38,086 bases of DNA from a virus: IMG/VR virus record IMGVR_UViG_3300042914_001451, positions 1 through 38,086 of that record; one strand, given 5' to 3'. Below the pieces are notes generated by a model. The model saw nothing but the letters and a program-made list of their open reading frames with translations. It did no database searches and was not told the origin of the DNA. Within the stretch, counting starts at the first letter, position 1. Every line of letters begins with the position of its first letter. Positions 15,276 to 23,518 of this stretch are shown here, in pieces. Position numbers and translations under genes: made by a program.

Positions 15276-16034
15276 TTACCCCATATTCCCGTATTGCGGG
15301 CCCATGTAATTCACCGCTTGAAGGTTAGCGCCGCTCGGCGCGCCGCCGGTCGGGCCAAAGTACCCGCCCCGGTAGAGGCCATAACCAGTAGCTGCCTGCC
15401 CCAGCGCCTGCGCAAGTGCGTTCGATTGGCCAAGGTAGCCCGACGCGCGGGCTTGACCGCCCTGCATGAGCAGGTTGCTGACATTGGTGCCCATCTGGCC
15501 AGCCTGTTGACCAACCTGCTGCGCGGCGGCCTGCCCCGCGCCGTAGAGGCTGCCGAGCGCGCCAAGGCGCGTACCCAGCAGCGCCTGCGCGCGGTTAAAG
15601 GCGTTCATGTACTCCTGCGAACCCATTTCCTGCCCGTAACGGGCACCGGCGCGGATTGCTCCGCCACCCAAATACTGCCCCCGTGCGGCCTGCATACGCC
15701 CCAAAGCCTTCTCGCCTTCCGCCAGACGGAACGCGTAGCCAGGGTCGGCTTGCATCTGCTCCGCCGTAAACGGCGCGCCGATTGACCCGTAGCCCGGTGT
15801 GCCCGCTTCGCCACCGAGGCCAAGCAGTCGAAGCAGCTCGTTTTGCGACGTAATGCCCGCCTGACGGAACGGCTCTTGCAGCTCCGTCTGCCGCTCAAAT
15901 ATGTCCCGCTGAACCTGCGCCGCTGCATCGGCGGCTTGGGTCTGCGCTCGGGCAGCTTTGCTAGCCCCCCGCGATGCGGCAGCACCGCCGATAACAGCGC
16001 TGCCAAGGATTGCTGCTGCGGTTCCAATGCCCAT
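15276..16034 (-). CDS. DNA transfer/ejection protein
   Basis: 252 aa. A Gly/Ala-rich N-terminus (AAAILGSAVIGGAAASRGA) resembles a membrane-active segment; then comes a helix and a glutamine/glycine-rich region (GQAAAQQVGQQAGQMG). This layout is typical of small podovirus DNA transfer proteins such as P22 gp7. The ATG overlaps the acetyltransferase stop as TAATG. A conserved stretch around DPGYAFRLAEGEKAL is common in this phage family. Confidence 0.75.
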   Translation of the reverse strand: MGIGTAAAILGSAVIGGAAASRGASKAARAQTQAADAAAQVQRDIFERQTELQEPFRQAGITSQNELLRLLGLGGEAGTPGYGSIGAPFTAEQMQADPGYAFRLAEGEKALGRMQAARGQYLGGGAIRAGARYGQEMGSQEYMNAFNRAQALLGTRLGALGSLYGAGQAAAQQVGQQAGQMGTNVSNLLMQGGQARASGYLGQSNALAQALGQAATGYGLYRGGYFGPTGGAPSGANLQAVNYMGPQYGNMG

Positions 16035-16492
16035 TACGCCACCTCTCTAATATACGTGCGTTCCATAGGACGAAAGCCTTTTTGCGCATAAAGATTAGCC
16101 ATCTTATCCGCGCGTTCATCTTCAAGGGCAATCATAAAAAGCGCGACTGCGCCTTTTGCGGCTGCCCACGATTCAATCGTTTTGTACATGGCTTGACCAG
16201 CTCCTTTGCCCCGCGATTCGGGGGTCAGCCACCACCACAACTCCTGCACTACCATACTGGTCGGGCTGAAGTACATAGGGTAGAACAATGCACCGGCAAT
16301 GCCAATAATCTTGCCATCGTCTTCAGCCAACCAGACGCCAACCGACGGATCGTGGATGGCGCGTAAGTAAAAGTCTGAATACCCATCCGCGTCAAACGGG
16401 ATGACCCCGTGCATCGGGGACGCCGCGTGGAACGCCTGCGCAAGCGGCAGGTAACGCGGCAAGTCCTCGGCGATGGCGTTGCGGACAATCAC
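16034..16492 (-). CDS. GNAT-family N-acetyltransferase
   Basis: 152 aa with a complete GNAT fold. The acetyl-CoA pyrophosphate-binding motif A is ESRGKGAGQAM (about residues 92-102), preceded by a beta-strand with WWWLTP and followed by a C-terminal YAQKGFRPMERTYIR. GTG start overlapping the upstream stop (GTGA). It is translationally coupled within the structural operon, between a tail protein and the ejection proteins, so it is made late. It may modify a virion protein or a host target; the substrate is unknown. Confidence 0.88.
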   Translation of the reverse strand: MIVRNAIAEDLPRYLPLAQAFHAASPMHGVIPFDADGYSDFYLRAIHDPSVGVWLAEDDGKIIGIAGALFYPMYFSPTSMVVQELWWWLTPESRGKGAGQAMYKTIESWAAAKGAVALFMIALEDERADKMANLYAQKGFRPMERTYIREVA

Positions 16493-16824
16493 GAAATCTC
16501 TCGGCCCGAGGCGCGGATGTTGATGGCCGTGGCCGCTGACGCGATTGTTGAAATCGACCCACCAGGCGCAAGCACGTGGCCGACGATTTCGGGGAACGTG
16601 TACGTCTCCGAAGGCAACAGGGTCTTGCTTTTAATGATTAGGTTCTGGTTGCCGGCGTTATCAAACTGCGTCACAAGGTTGACCGAAATGGTCCGAGCCG
16701 ATGTGTCGTAGTTGGTCGCCGTAAACTTGTCGATGATGGCCGACACGCCCGAGGCGCTGTACTGCGTCGTCTGGCTAGACTCGGCAATCTTGGCCGGAAT
16801 TAAAACTCGTACGTTAACTGCCAT
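16489..16824 (-). CDS. Conserved virion-module protein
   Basis: 111 aa, predicted all-beta (VRVLIPAKIAESSQTTQY, then alternating strands to INIRASGREIS). It resembles a small protein frequently found in the tail or head modules of podoviruses, but I know of no assigned function. It is coupled to the acetyltransferase by GTGA. A structural or accessory tail role is inferred from position. Confidence 0.75.
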   Translation of the reverse strand: MAVNVRVLIPAKIAESSQTTQYSASGVSAIIDKFTATNYDTSARTISVNLVTQFDNAGNQNLIIKSKTLLPSETYTFPEIVGHVLAPGGSISTIASAATAINIRASGREIS

Positions 16825-16832
16825 GTGTCACC

Positions 16833-17459
16833 TTAGAACGTAAAGACCATACGAACGCGGCCATTCCCACCGTTTTCGCCTTCGGCAAAACCGCCGTTGC
16901 CGCCATATCCGGCTGTCAAACTGTTATCGCCAACTATGCCTGTTGCCCCGGCGTTAGTGAACAGAGCTCCGCCGTTGCCAGTCGTCCCCGGCACCGTATT
17001 ACCGCCAGAGGCCGTACCCCCCGCGCCTTGGGTATACGACGGCGTGGAAGTGCCTTGTAGACCACCATTTGCCGTCATGGTCGTAATTGTGTAGGTGCCA
17101 CTGTAGACGTTTGAGAACGTCCCCGCCGTGGCCGGGCCACCGCTGCCCCCAGCGCCTCCGGCGCCAACGGTAAAATTGATTGTTTTTAGGGGGTCGCCAA
17201 CGCCAAGGACAAGTACCGTTTTGGAATACCCGCCGCCACCGCCACCGCCGCCTTCGTAAACTTCCGGCTCTCCAGGCGCGATAAAATACGTGCCGCCGAT
17301 ACCGCCGCCGCCCCCCGCGCCCCAAACTTCAATTGTCGCACCTGTTGCGCCAGCCGGGATCGTTACTGCTCCCGTGCCGGGTTCGCTCGCGTCATAAACG
17401 CCCGCGCCAGCGCCACCAGCACTGCCGTTAAAGAACGCTGCGAGGGTCGCGCCGCCCAT
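16833..17459 (-). CDS. Glycine-rich tail/fibre protein
   Basis: 208 aa from ATG 17459, which overlaps the upstream fibre stop (TGATG); a TTG reading to 17489 would overlap more and has no better Shine-Dalgarno. After a short N-terminus the chain is dominated by glycine runs (WGAGGGGGIGG, EGGGGGGGGYSK, GAGGAGGSGG), as in phage adhesins built from polyglycine sandwich domains (compare T4-type gp38). The C-terminus ends with NGRVRMVFTF. It is probably a distal receptor-contacting protein or fibre cap. Confidence 0.75.
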   Translation of the reverse strand: MGGATLAAFFNGSAGGAGAGVYDASEPGTGAVTIPAGATGATIEVWGAGGGGGIGGTYFIAPGEPEVYEGGGGGGGGYSKTVLVLGVGDPLKTINFTVGAGGAGGSGGPATAGTFSNVYSGTYTITTMTANGGLQGTSTPSYTQGAGGTASGGNTVPGTTGNGGALFTNAGATGIVGDNSLTAGYGGNGGFAEGENGGNGRVRMVFTF

Positions 17460-18259
17460 CAGGTCAATCCTGCTCCGCTGATAAGCCAAGACGTACCGGC
17501 AATCTTAATACAAGTTGCTACGCCATTACGGGCAAGCGTTCGGGTACCAGTCGTCGTGCTGTTAGCCAACGTCAACGTGTCTGAGGTAATTGCAATCGAA
17601 AGGTTAGTCGTGTTGACATTAATAAAAATTATGACCGTGCCGACCGGGAACGGAACTGACGAGTTAGCCGGAATCGTGAGCGTAACGCTGGTGCCGTTCA
17701 TCAAAATTGACTTACCAGCATCCGATGCAATCAGCGTATAGCCCGTCGTTTTGCTGTTCTGCGGCGCGTCTCGATAGCCAACTTCGTAGTTGGTGTTAGC
17801 CGGGGCGTTGTCGGGGACCAAAACCGTGCCTGTAAACGTCGGGCTAGCAATCGGCGCAAACTTGGCGTCCGAGGCCGTTTTGGTGTAGGCGTCCGTGATG
17901 CCGTAACCCGACAGCGTGTCGGGCGTACCGGCGATGTCCGCCCACTCAATGCCCTGCACGCTGAAGTCGTTAACACCCGACACGTCGTCGTACGTGCCAA
18001 TCGTGACGTTTGCCGAGGTCTGAAGAACGAACTTGTATGACGCACCCTGCGTCAGCCAGATTGCATTAGCGGTCCTACCGGCGGCGTTAAGGACGATGGG
18101 GTTGGTATTAGGGGTAGCTCCAGAAGACGACGTATAGGTCGCCTGCGGGGTCGTGGTGCCCGCCGCATACGTGTAGAGCTTGCCGCCCGACAGGATATTG
18201 CCGTTGTTGTCGAAAAACTGCGCCCCGACACCGGCAAAGGGAGAAAGAAATACGCTCAT
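17459..18259 (-). CDS. Tail fibre protein
   Basis: 266 aa. The N-terminal module with FFDNNGNILSGGKLYTYAAG is a widespread phage fibre/spike attachment domain. A central GYGITDAYTK repeat-like motif and SPTFTGTV are typical of fibre shafts. The C-terminal beta-rich part (about 180-266) is probably a receptor-facing tip. Overlaps both neighbours by 1-4 nt. With the glycine-rich gene it forms a second set of adsorption genes apart from the tailspikes at 24365-28561. Confidence 0.78.
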   Translation of the reverse strand: MSVFLSPFAGVGAQFFDNNGNILSGGKLYTYAAGTTTPQATYTSSSGATPNTNPIVLNAAGRTANAIWLTQGASYKFVLQTSANVTIGTYDDVSGVNDFSVQGIEWADIAGTPDTLSGYGITDAYTKTASDAKFAPIASPTFTGTVLVPDNAPANTNYEVGYRDAPQNSKTTGYTLIASDAGKSILMNGTSVTLTIPANSSVPFPVGTVIIFINVNTTNLSIAITSDTLTLANSTTTGTRTLARNGVATCIKIAGTSWLISGAGLT

Positions 18260-18960
18260 ACGTACACCTGCATAACGGTCAATATGATGGATGGAATCGC
18301 CGGCACGGGGGCAGCCGCCGCAAACGTCTGAAGCTGCACGTCAAGGCTGTCCACCGAAAAATATAACTGAAAATAGTCGCCGTTGGATAGCGGCAAGAAA
18401 AAGTTTGCAGCCGAGAAGATTTCGGCGTTGTTGCCCTGAATCTGAATCAACGACCCAGAATTGGCGACCGCCGTGCCGTTGATGGCGGGCCAAATGTAAA
18501 ACCTACCGCTACCGCCTGAAGTCTTGTCCACCTGAATAGAGAACTGCACGTTGTAGATGGCAGGCCGCGCGACTTTGATTTTGCTGCTATCCGCCGGATC
18601 ACGGTAGACGCCATACGCCGTGTCGGCGTTGTTGTAAGTAATGGCTTTAGCCGTATTGATAACGGTCGCCGCTTGAGTCTGGGTTGAAAAAAACGACCCA
18701 AAATTTACTATGTTGGGTTCGGGATACCGAGGCATCAGTTTAAGCGCCTGTATCTCTGACTCCAGCACCGGCACGGTGTCTTCTACCGTAGCCGCCAATG
18801 CCGGGGTCAGCTCAAGGTCCGCCGTCGTGATCTGCGTCGTGCCTGCGCCTGTCAGCGTGAACTGGTTGTTTAGGAACCTAAACCATTCGCGCGAAATGAG
18901 GCCCGTCCGCTCGTCAATGAACGGTACGCGAGGGGCCGGGATGTTAGTGATGTTAGGCAC
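18256..18960 (-). CDS. Tail-associated protein with C-terminal jelly-roll-like domain
   Basis: 234 aa. The N-terminal FIDERTGLISREWFRFLNN motif is common in phage proteins located after the gp10-like tail factor and probably docks to the tail. Residues about 120-234 are beta-rich with the rhythm of a C1q/TNF-like jelly roll (AIYNVQFSIQVDK, RFYIWPAINGTAV, GDYFQLYFSVDS). It overlaps the gp10-like gene by 8 nt. Fold assignment is by eye. Confidence 0.72.
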   Translation of the reverse strand: MPNITNIPAPRVPFIDERTGLISREWFRFLNNQFTLTGAGTTQITTADLELTPALAATVEDTVPVLESEIQALKLMPRYPEPNIVNFGSFFSTQTQAATVINTAKAITYNNADTAYGVYRDPADSSKIKVARPAIYNVQFSIQVDKTSGGSGRFYIWPAINGTAVANSGSLIQIQGNNAEIFSAANFFLPLSNGDYFQLYFSVDSLDVQLQTFAAAAPVPAIPSIILTVMQVYV

Positions 18961-20470
18961 TGGTTCCAGCTATCCTGAGTTCAGCGCCCATGATTGCCGT
19001 CACCATAGGGTCGGCGGCAGATACTTCGTACACGCGATCGCGCGACTTGAGGGTTGCGCCAAGCCGACGCCAGATAACGCGGGTCTGCGTTGCGCCAATC
19101 GGCCCAAGCGACTCCCACCGCTCGTAGCTCCAAGTGTGCCCGCCGTCGTCCGACCAGCGCAGCATGACCTGCGGATTAACGACGCTGTTCTCCGGCTCGC
19201 CCTCGACAACGATGTTGCCAAGGTCTTGCTGCAAGATGTACCCAGGCGCTTGTTGCTCAAGGAAGCCGGGGTCGTCGTATAGCCCGCCCACGCCCGTCTG
19301 GCAGTCAAGCTGCAACTGGTGGTGGATGGTACGGGTTAGGTTGTTCTGGCCGGTCGGCAGCGCGCGCCATGTCCGCAGCCATTTCTGCAACTGCGTGTCG
19401 TCGCGGAAATACCGCAGGTCAAACTCGTAGAGACGGCCATCTTGGAAATCTCCCAAGATTGGCTTGCCCTTAAAACGGGCATGGCAGTTTGAGCGATGGC
19501 GACGGAATTGACCTTTCTCAAACGCTGCGCGTTCATGCCAAGCGCCGGTCGCGGCGTCATACACCCAAGTGGTGTTGGCCGTCGGGAAAATCAGCACGTA
19601 GAACGCGTGGCCGTCTTGCTGATACGTATACGCGATGGCGTCAGACAAATCAGTGTAGTTTTGGATGGCGAACTCGACCGCATGGGTCGAAACGCGCACG
19701 CCTTGATAGCCTTGTGCGCGGTATACGACACCCTGTCCACGGGCGTCTGACCCCAACCAAAACACGCTGTTATCCAGTTTTGCAACCGAATACGGCGCAA
19801 GGCACCCGATTTCGTTGTACGCGCCTTGGATGCGCGTCAACGGGAAGTCGGGGTCGCCCGAGTTGTACCAGACCTCAACGGAGTTGGTGCCAAACAGCCA
19901 CGCTTCGCGGTGGTCTATGATGATGGATACCAAGCCGTCCGGCGAACCTTCGGCTGACGCGAAGTCAAGCGGATCAACCGACAGGCCATCAAGCAGCGCC
20001 GTCACCCATATACGCTGGCTGTTCGGCTCGTTAAATACGAAATAGCCGTCCAAGTAGCCGACCGTGACTGCGCCGGGGAAGTCAGGGTCGGTAATCTCTT
20101 GGAACACGTTGGTGTTGTTGTTGTAGACGTATCCGTTCGGGTTACAGGCTACAAATATCTGGACGCCGTTGTCCGCCATAGACACGGCGTCGTTACCCGC
20201 GATGTCGCCCAGCTTAGTAACGTTAAGGTTCTCGTCAACCTTGTAAAACTCTTGACCCGATGCGACAAACAGCGAGCCGCTAAGCGGGTACAGCCCACGA
20301 ATAGGGCCGCTGCCGACTTGCATAAACCGCCGCATACCAGGGCAACGCTGAAGGTACGCGGGCTCTTTGCCCGCCTCGGGTATGACCTCGGGGTACAGAT
20401 TCACCAGCCGAGCGTCGGCGGCGTTTACGCTGCGTGCAACGTAAGACGATCCGAGAATCGGCGTTTTCAT
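18953..20470 (-). CDS. Packaged-DNA stabilisation / tail accessory protein (P22 gp10-like)
   Basis: 505 aa, similar in length to P22 gp10 (about 470 aa). Features match: an N-terminal YVARSVNAADARLVNLYPE segment and a repeating beta-propeller-like pattern (SGSLFVASGQEFYKV, NGVQIFVACNPNGYVY, DGYFVFNEPNSQRIWV). It would form the hexameric ring below the gp4-like protein that plugs the portal and joins the tail needle or spikes. TAATG overlap with the gp4-like gene supports the order gp4-gp10. No gp26-like needle gene was recognised. Confidence 0.85.
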   Translation of the reverse strand: MKTPILGSSYVARSVNAADARLVNLYPEVIPEAGKEPAYLQRCPGMRRFMQVGSGPIRGLYPLSGSLFVASGQEFYKVDENLNVTKLGDIAGNDAVSMADNGVQIFVACNPNGYVYNNNTNVFQEITDPDFPGAVTVGYLDGYFVFNEPNSQRIWVTALLDGLSVDPLDFASAEGSPDGLVSIIIDHREAWLFGTNSVEVWYNSGDPDFPLTRIQGAYNEIGCLAPYSVAKLDNSVFWLGSDARGQGVVYRAQGYQGVRVSTHAVEFAIQNYTDLSDAIAYTYQQDGHAFYVLIFPTANTTWVYDAATGAWHERAAFEKGQFRRHRSNCHARFKGKPILGDFQDGRLYEFDLRYFRDDTQLQKWLRTWRALPTGQNNLTRTIHHQLQLDCQTGVGGLYDDPGFLEQQAPGYILQQDLGNIVVEGEPENSVVNPQVMLRWSDDGGHTWSYERWESLGPIGATQTRVIWRRLGATLKSRDRVYEVSAADPMVTAIMGAELRIAGTSA

Positions 20471-21267
20471 TAAAAGTTCCCGGCGTAGATGTTGTAGCGA
20501 TTACGCCGCGCCATAAGGCTGTACGGCATAGCCATCAGGTCACGCGGGTTGTTGATACGCTTGAGATTGCGCTTGCTGTACATCGCCACGCGGCGCACTT
20601 CAGGCGCAGGTTCAACGCCAAACTCAGGCGCCAATTCCAGCGCCAAGTTGTAACGGAACGCTCGCAGATAACCTGGCGGCATCAGGATTTGGGTGTCAAG
20701 CGCAGCCGGGTCTAACAGCCGCTGCACTGAGATGAAGTGAAACTCCAGCGTCCGGTTAGGCACTGGATAGACCGACATGGATATGTTCGGGAACGTGTTG
20801 TTTACAAAAATCACCTGCGGATAGGTGCTCTGCACCGTTTTGACCGCGATGTTGTTGTATTGCAACTGGTTAATGAACTTGATGCCGTACGACACGTTGG
20901 TCGTCGGATCACGGAAAAAGGTGGAGTCATCAAGCAGAATCGGACGCTGCTGCTCGGGGACGGGGTTGCCGTCCTCTAGTGACAAGTAGTCGTCATTCTG
21001 CGTAATGATGGGCACTTCGCTTTGAGTGCCGATGACGTACACGAAATCGCCCGTCGGGCCAAGCGTCTGAATACGCTCCCCAGCGGGCCAGAAATAGGTC
21101 TGGTCTTGCGTACAGAACACGGCGAGACGCTCGGTGTTCCAGCTATCGACCATTTGGTCAAACGCCGACAGGGCGTCTTGGGCCATCGCAGCCGAAGGCG
21201 TCTCGCCTTCAGCCAGGATACCGAGCAGACGCAAAGCTCCGTTAATCTGATCGCCTGCGGTTGCCAT
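20470..21267 (-). CDS. Head-tail connector / tail accessory factor (P22 gp4-like)
   Basis: 265 aa. The N-terminal helical region (INGALRLLGILAEGETP, then ALSAFDQMVDSWNTERL) is the usual start of P22 gp4-like head-completion proteins. It binds the portal ring and recruits the gp10-like factor. It is longer than P22 gp4 (about 166 aa), with added beta-rich sequence that is common in environmental podophages. It sits immediately before the gp10-like gene and overlaps it by one base. Confidence 0.83.
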   Translation of the reverse strand: MATAGDQINGALRLLGILAEGETPSAAMAQDALSAFDQMVDSWNTERLAVFCTQDQTYFWPAGERIQTLGPTGDFVYVIGTQSEVPIITQNDDYLSLEDGNPVPEQQRPILLDDSTFFRDPTTNVSYGIKFINQLQYNNIAVKTVQSTYPQVIFVNNTFPNISMSVYPVPNRTLEFHFISVQRLLDPAALDTQILMPPGYLRAFRYNLALELAPEFGVEPAPEVRRVAMYSKRNLKRINNPRDLMAMPYSLMARRNRYNIYAGNF

Positions 21268-21270
21268 AAC

Positions 21271-21468
21271 TTACTCTTTCCTCTTGCGCCGCGCCCTTAA
21301 CTCGTTACTGGCCGCAACAGGTTCCGGCGACGCAGCAGGTTCATCCTGCCGCGCCGCCGGTTCCAAAGGATCATACTCCTCCCAACCGTGCTCGTAGTCC
21401 ATAGCCGCCTCTACATCCGAGATGGCGATTTTCAGTCCGTGAACCGGGTGGCGAAGATATATGTTCAT
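21271..21468 (-). CDS. Small structural-module protein, unknown function
   Basis: 65 aa with an acidic middle (DYEHGWEEYDPLE), Ala/Pro/Glu-rich linker and basic end (RARRKRKE). No recognised domain. It lies with 2-3 nt gaps between a decoration-like gene and the gp4-like gene, so it is part of the operon. Codon use matches its neighbours. Confidence 0.65.
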   Translation of the reverse strand: MNIYLRHPVHGLKIAISDVEAAMDYEHGWEEYDPLEPAARQDEPAASPEPVAASNELRARRKRKE

Positions 21469-21470
21469 AG

Positions 21471-21791
21471 TTACGGCAACAGTCCGTAAGCCTGCAAACG
21501 AGCCTCAAGCTGGCTCACGCGATCCTGAAGGTTCTTGATGACAGAAAGCACCGTGTTGCCTTCGTTCTTCGTAACGAAGCCAAACGGAGTCGTCTGCGTC
21601 AAGTCTTGGATTGCGAAGTCAGCCGGGCTCGGCGCCGTAAACGTAATCGTCGTCGATTGCGTCGTAAGCGCTGCGCCCTTGGCTACCGGAGTCGTGCCGT
21701 AAAAGCCGACCGTACCACCAGAGGTGCCAATGACGGCACCATCAAGCTCGGGGTCGGAGAAGGCAACACCAACTGCCTGTGTATTTGGCAT
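21471..21791 (-). CDS. Small head protein with trimerising C-terminus
   Basis: 106 aa. The N-terminal two-thirds is beta-rich with GFYGTTPVAKGAALTT, a motif common in small phage head-region proteins. The last 30 residues (TVLSVIKNLQDRVSQLEARLQ) form a likely coiled coil, suggesting oligomerisation. The start ATG is preceded by AGAGGA. It follows an 11-bp hairpin separating it from the coat region. A decoration or head-fibre role is inferred. Confidence 0.72.
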   Translation of the reverse strand: MPNTQAVGVAFSDPELDGAVIGTSGGTVGFYGTTPVAKGAALTTQSTTITFTAPSPADFAIQDLTQTTPFGFVTKNEGNTVLSVIKNLQDRVSQLEARLQAYGLLP

Positions 21792-21812
21792 AGATAAGTC
21801 CTCTTAAAGAGT

Positions 21813-21840
21813 GCCCCCTACGGTGTGACCCGTAGGGGGC
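21813..21840 (-). terminator. Strong hairpin after the head genes, likely attenuator
   Basis: A perfect 11-bp GC-rich stem (21813-21823 with 21830-21840, arm GCCCCCTACGG) encloses a 6-nt loop. It lies 3' of the coat and decoration-like genes and 5' of the small head protein. In the minus direction it is followed by CACTCTTTAAG, with no real T-run, so it may pause transcription or stabilise the 3' end of abundant head mRNA rather than terminate fully. Confidence 0.6.
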
Positions 21841-21847
21841 GTTGCCA

Positions 21848-22255
21848 TTACGAAATGCGGTAGCAAGTCCAAGTAGCATCGCCAGTCTTGCGAGCGCGGA
21901 AGTGGGCCGACGTACCGTCAGCAACCACCGCAGCGCCCACAATCGTCCAGCCCGTGCCCGAGAACGTCACGTCGTTTGCTGCGTCGTCACCGAGGTTGAC
22001 GCAGAAAAAGTCAATCGTGCTGCCCACGCGGGCGCTGGCCACTGCTGCGTCCAGCAGCGAAGCCGCTGCGAACGAGTAGGTGCCGGCGCTGGTGCTGCCT
22101 GAGTCTACCGAGAACACGCCGTTCACAAGGTCGGCAACGGCGATGGTGCCCGTCGCACCAGCATACGCCGTCACCGGACCAAGAACGCCCATAAGCGGCT
22201 CGGCAGCATTGCCGACGCCAACCTGATAACCACTAGTACCGTTAGGAAGTGCCAT
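21848..22255 (-). CDS. Capsid decoration-like protein
   Basis: 135 aa, beta-rich, low in charged residues. It begins MALPNGTSGYQVGVGNAAEP and is immediately downstream of the coat gene, where decoration or head-stabilising proteins are usually found. A GGAG lies 9 nt before the ATG. No motif proves the role; the assignment is by position, size and composition. Confidence 0.7.
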   Translation of the reverse strand: MALPNGTSGYQVGVGNAAEPLMGVLGPVTAYAGATGTIAVADLVNGVFSVDSGSTSAGTYSFAAASLLDAAVASARVGSTIDFFCVNLGDDAANDVTFSGTGWTIVGAAVVADGTSAHFRARKTGDATWTCYRIS

Positions 22256-22285
22256 GTTTAGTTACTCCGTGAATAAGGTTAAGAA

Positions 22286-23497
22286 TTAGCCCCAGATGCG
22301 GCAGGCCATCTGCGGGCGGATCACCGAGTAGCCATACAGCACGTCGATACGGCAGGGCATACGGTCGTTGTTGATGTCGTACTGACGGACAACGCGCATG
22401 GAGATGCCGTTGTGAACCTGACGCGACGCCATGTCAACGCCCTGCGGGAGCAGGAGGTCGGCGGTGGCAAACGTAATCGCATCCTTGTGGTACACAAGGT
22501 TCTGAGCGTACTGGCCAGAAGCGGCACCCACGTAGGTCACGACATCACCGGCGGTCGGCAGCTTGCTGACCGTGGCGAGGGCGTGCGTCGGGCCGTACAC
22601 AGCCGGCAGGAACTCCACATCGACGAACTCGGTCGAGGCCGAGGTCACGCTGTTCTGCACCACGAACTGCTGGAGCGCACCAGTGGACTCGCGGGTCTGC
22701 GGGTTGACCGCATACACGCCAGCAATGGTGAACACGTCGCCGGGGACGAGGGTAAGACCATCGGTCACGTTGTCGAGCGTCAGCTTGTTGGCACCGTTGG
22801 TCAGCGTGGTCTTCACGATCGGGGTGTCCGCGCGCGAGGCCGAGCCGTTGGTGTGCTGCTTAATCGACTGAGACATGTTGATTTCGTCGTAGCCGAGGAT
22901 GCCTTCGCCCATCATGCCGTTCTTGAACTGGCGGCTGATTGAATCAACCGGGTTGAACAAGCCCTTCATGCCTTCGACGAGGCCAGCGTTGGCCGCCGGG
23001 TTGACGGTGGCGTAGCGCGGAGCCATGCCAGCGGCAGCTTCGTTCAGCTTCTGCTGCGCCTGCAACAGAACGAGCGAGGTGCCGGGGGTGACGCCAGGCG
23101 TACCGACCGACTGAAACACGTTCTTGTACGAGCTTGCCACGTCGGCGTCGATGCTGGAAGCGAGCTGGCTGATACGCGGCTTGAGCACGCGCTCGGCAAA
23201 GTCGTCCAACTGGAGGGCCATTTCGGCGCTGGTGAAGTTGACGCCGATGTGCTTCTGCGAGGCGACGGTGAGCGTGGTGAACTGCTCGTTGTCGTCCTGA
23301 ACCTGAAGCGCAGCGCCGTCGGTCACAAGAGCGCGATCCGGCAGACGGATGCGGAGGGTCGAACCAATCTTGGCACCTTCGACAGCGAAGCTGTCGTCGT
23401 ACTGACGGTTCACGTTGCGGGTGATTACGAGGTTGTTCTCCAGGATTTCCAGAGCCTTCCGCGTAATCATGTCAATAGTAAGAAGTGTATTAGCCAC
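22286..23497 (-). CDS. Major capsid protein (P22 coat-like)
   Basis: 403 aa, close to the P22 coat protein (430 aa). The N-terminus (ITRKALEILENNLVITRNVN) and the DSFAVEGAKIGSTLRIRLPDR strand match the P22-type HK97-fold coat family. QHKIGV-like and DFAERVLKPRISQLASSIDAD segments follow. The C-terminus ends PQMACRIWG. The start is GTG with GGAG 7 nt upstream. It follows the scaffold gene, as in P22. Likely the most abundant product of the late operon. Confidence 0.93.
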   Translation of the reverse strand: MANTLLTIDMITRKALEILENNLVITRNVNRQYDDSFAVEGAKIGSTLRIRLPDRALVTDGAALQVQDDNEQFTTLTVASQKHIGVNFTSAEMALQLDDFAERVLKPRISQLASSIDADVASSYKNVFQSVGTPGVTPGTSLVLLQAQQKLNEAAAGMAPRYATVNPAANAGLVEGMKGLFNPVDSISRQFKNGMMGEGILGYDEINMSQSIKQHTNGSASRADTPIVKTTLTNGANKLTLDNVTDGLTLVPGDVFTIAGVYAVNPQTRESTGALQQFVVQNSVTSASTEFVDVEFLPAVYGPTHALATVSKLPTAGDVVTYVGAASGQYAQNLVYHKDAITFATADLLLPQGVDMASRQVHNGISMRVVRQYDINNDRMPCRIDVLYGYSVIRPQMACRIWG

Positions 23498-23518
23498 AAT
23501 AAATCTCCAAAAAAGAAG

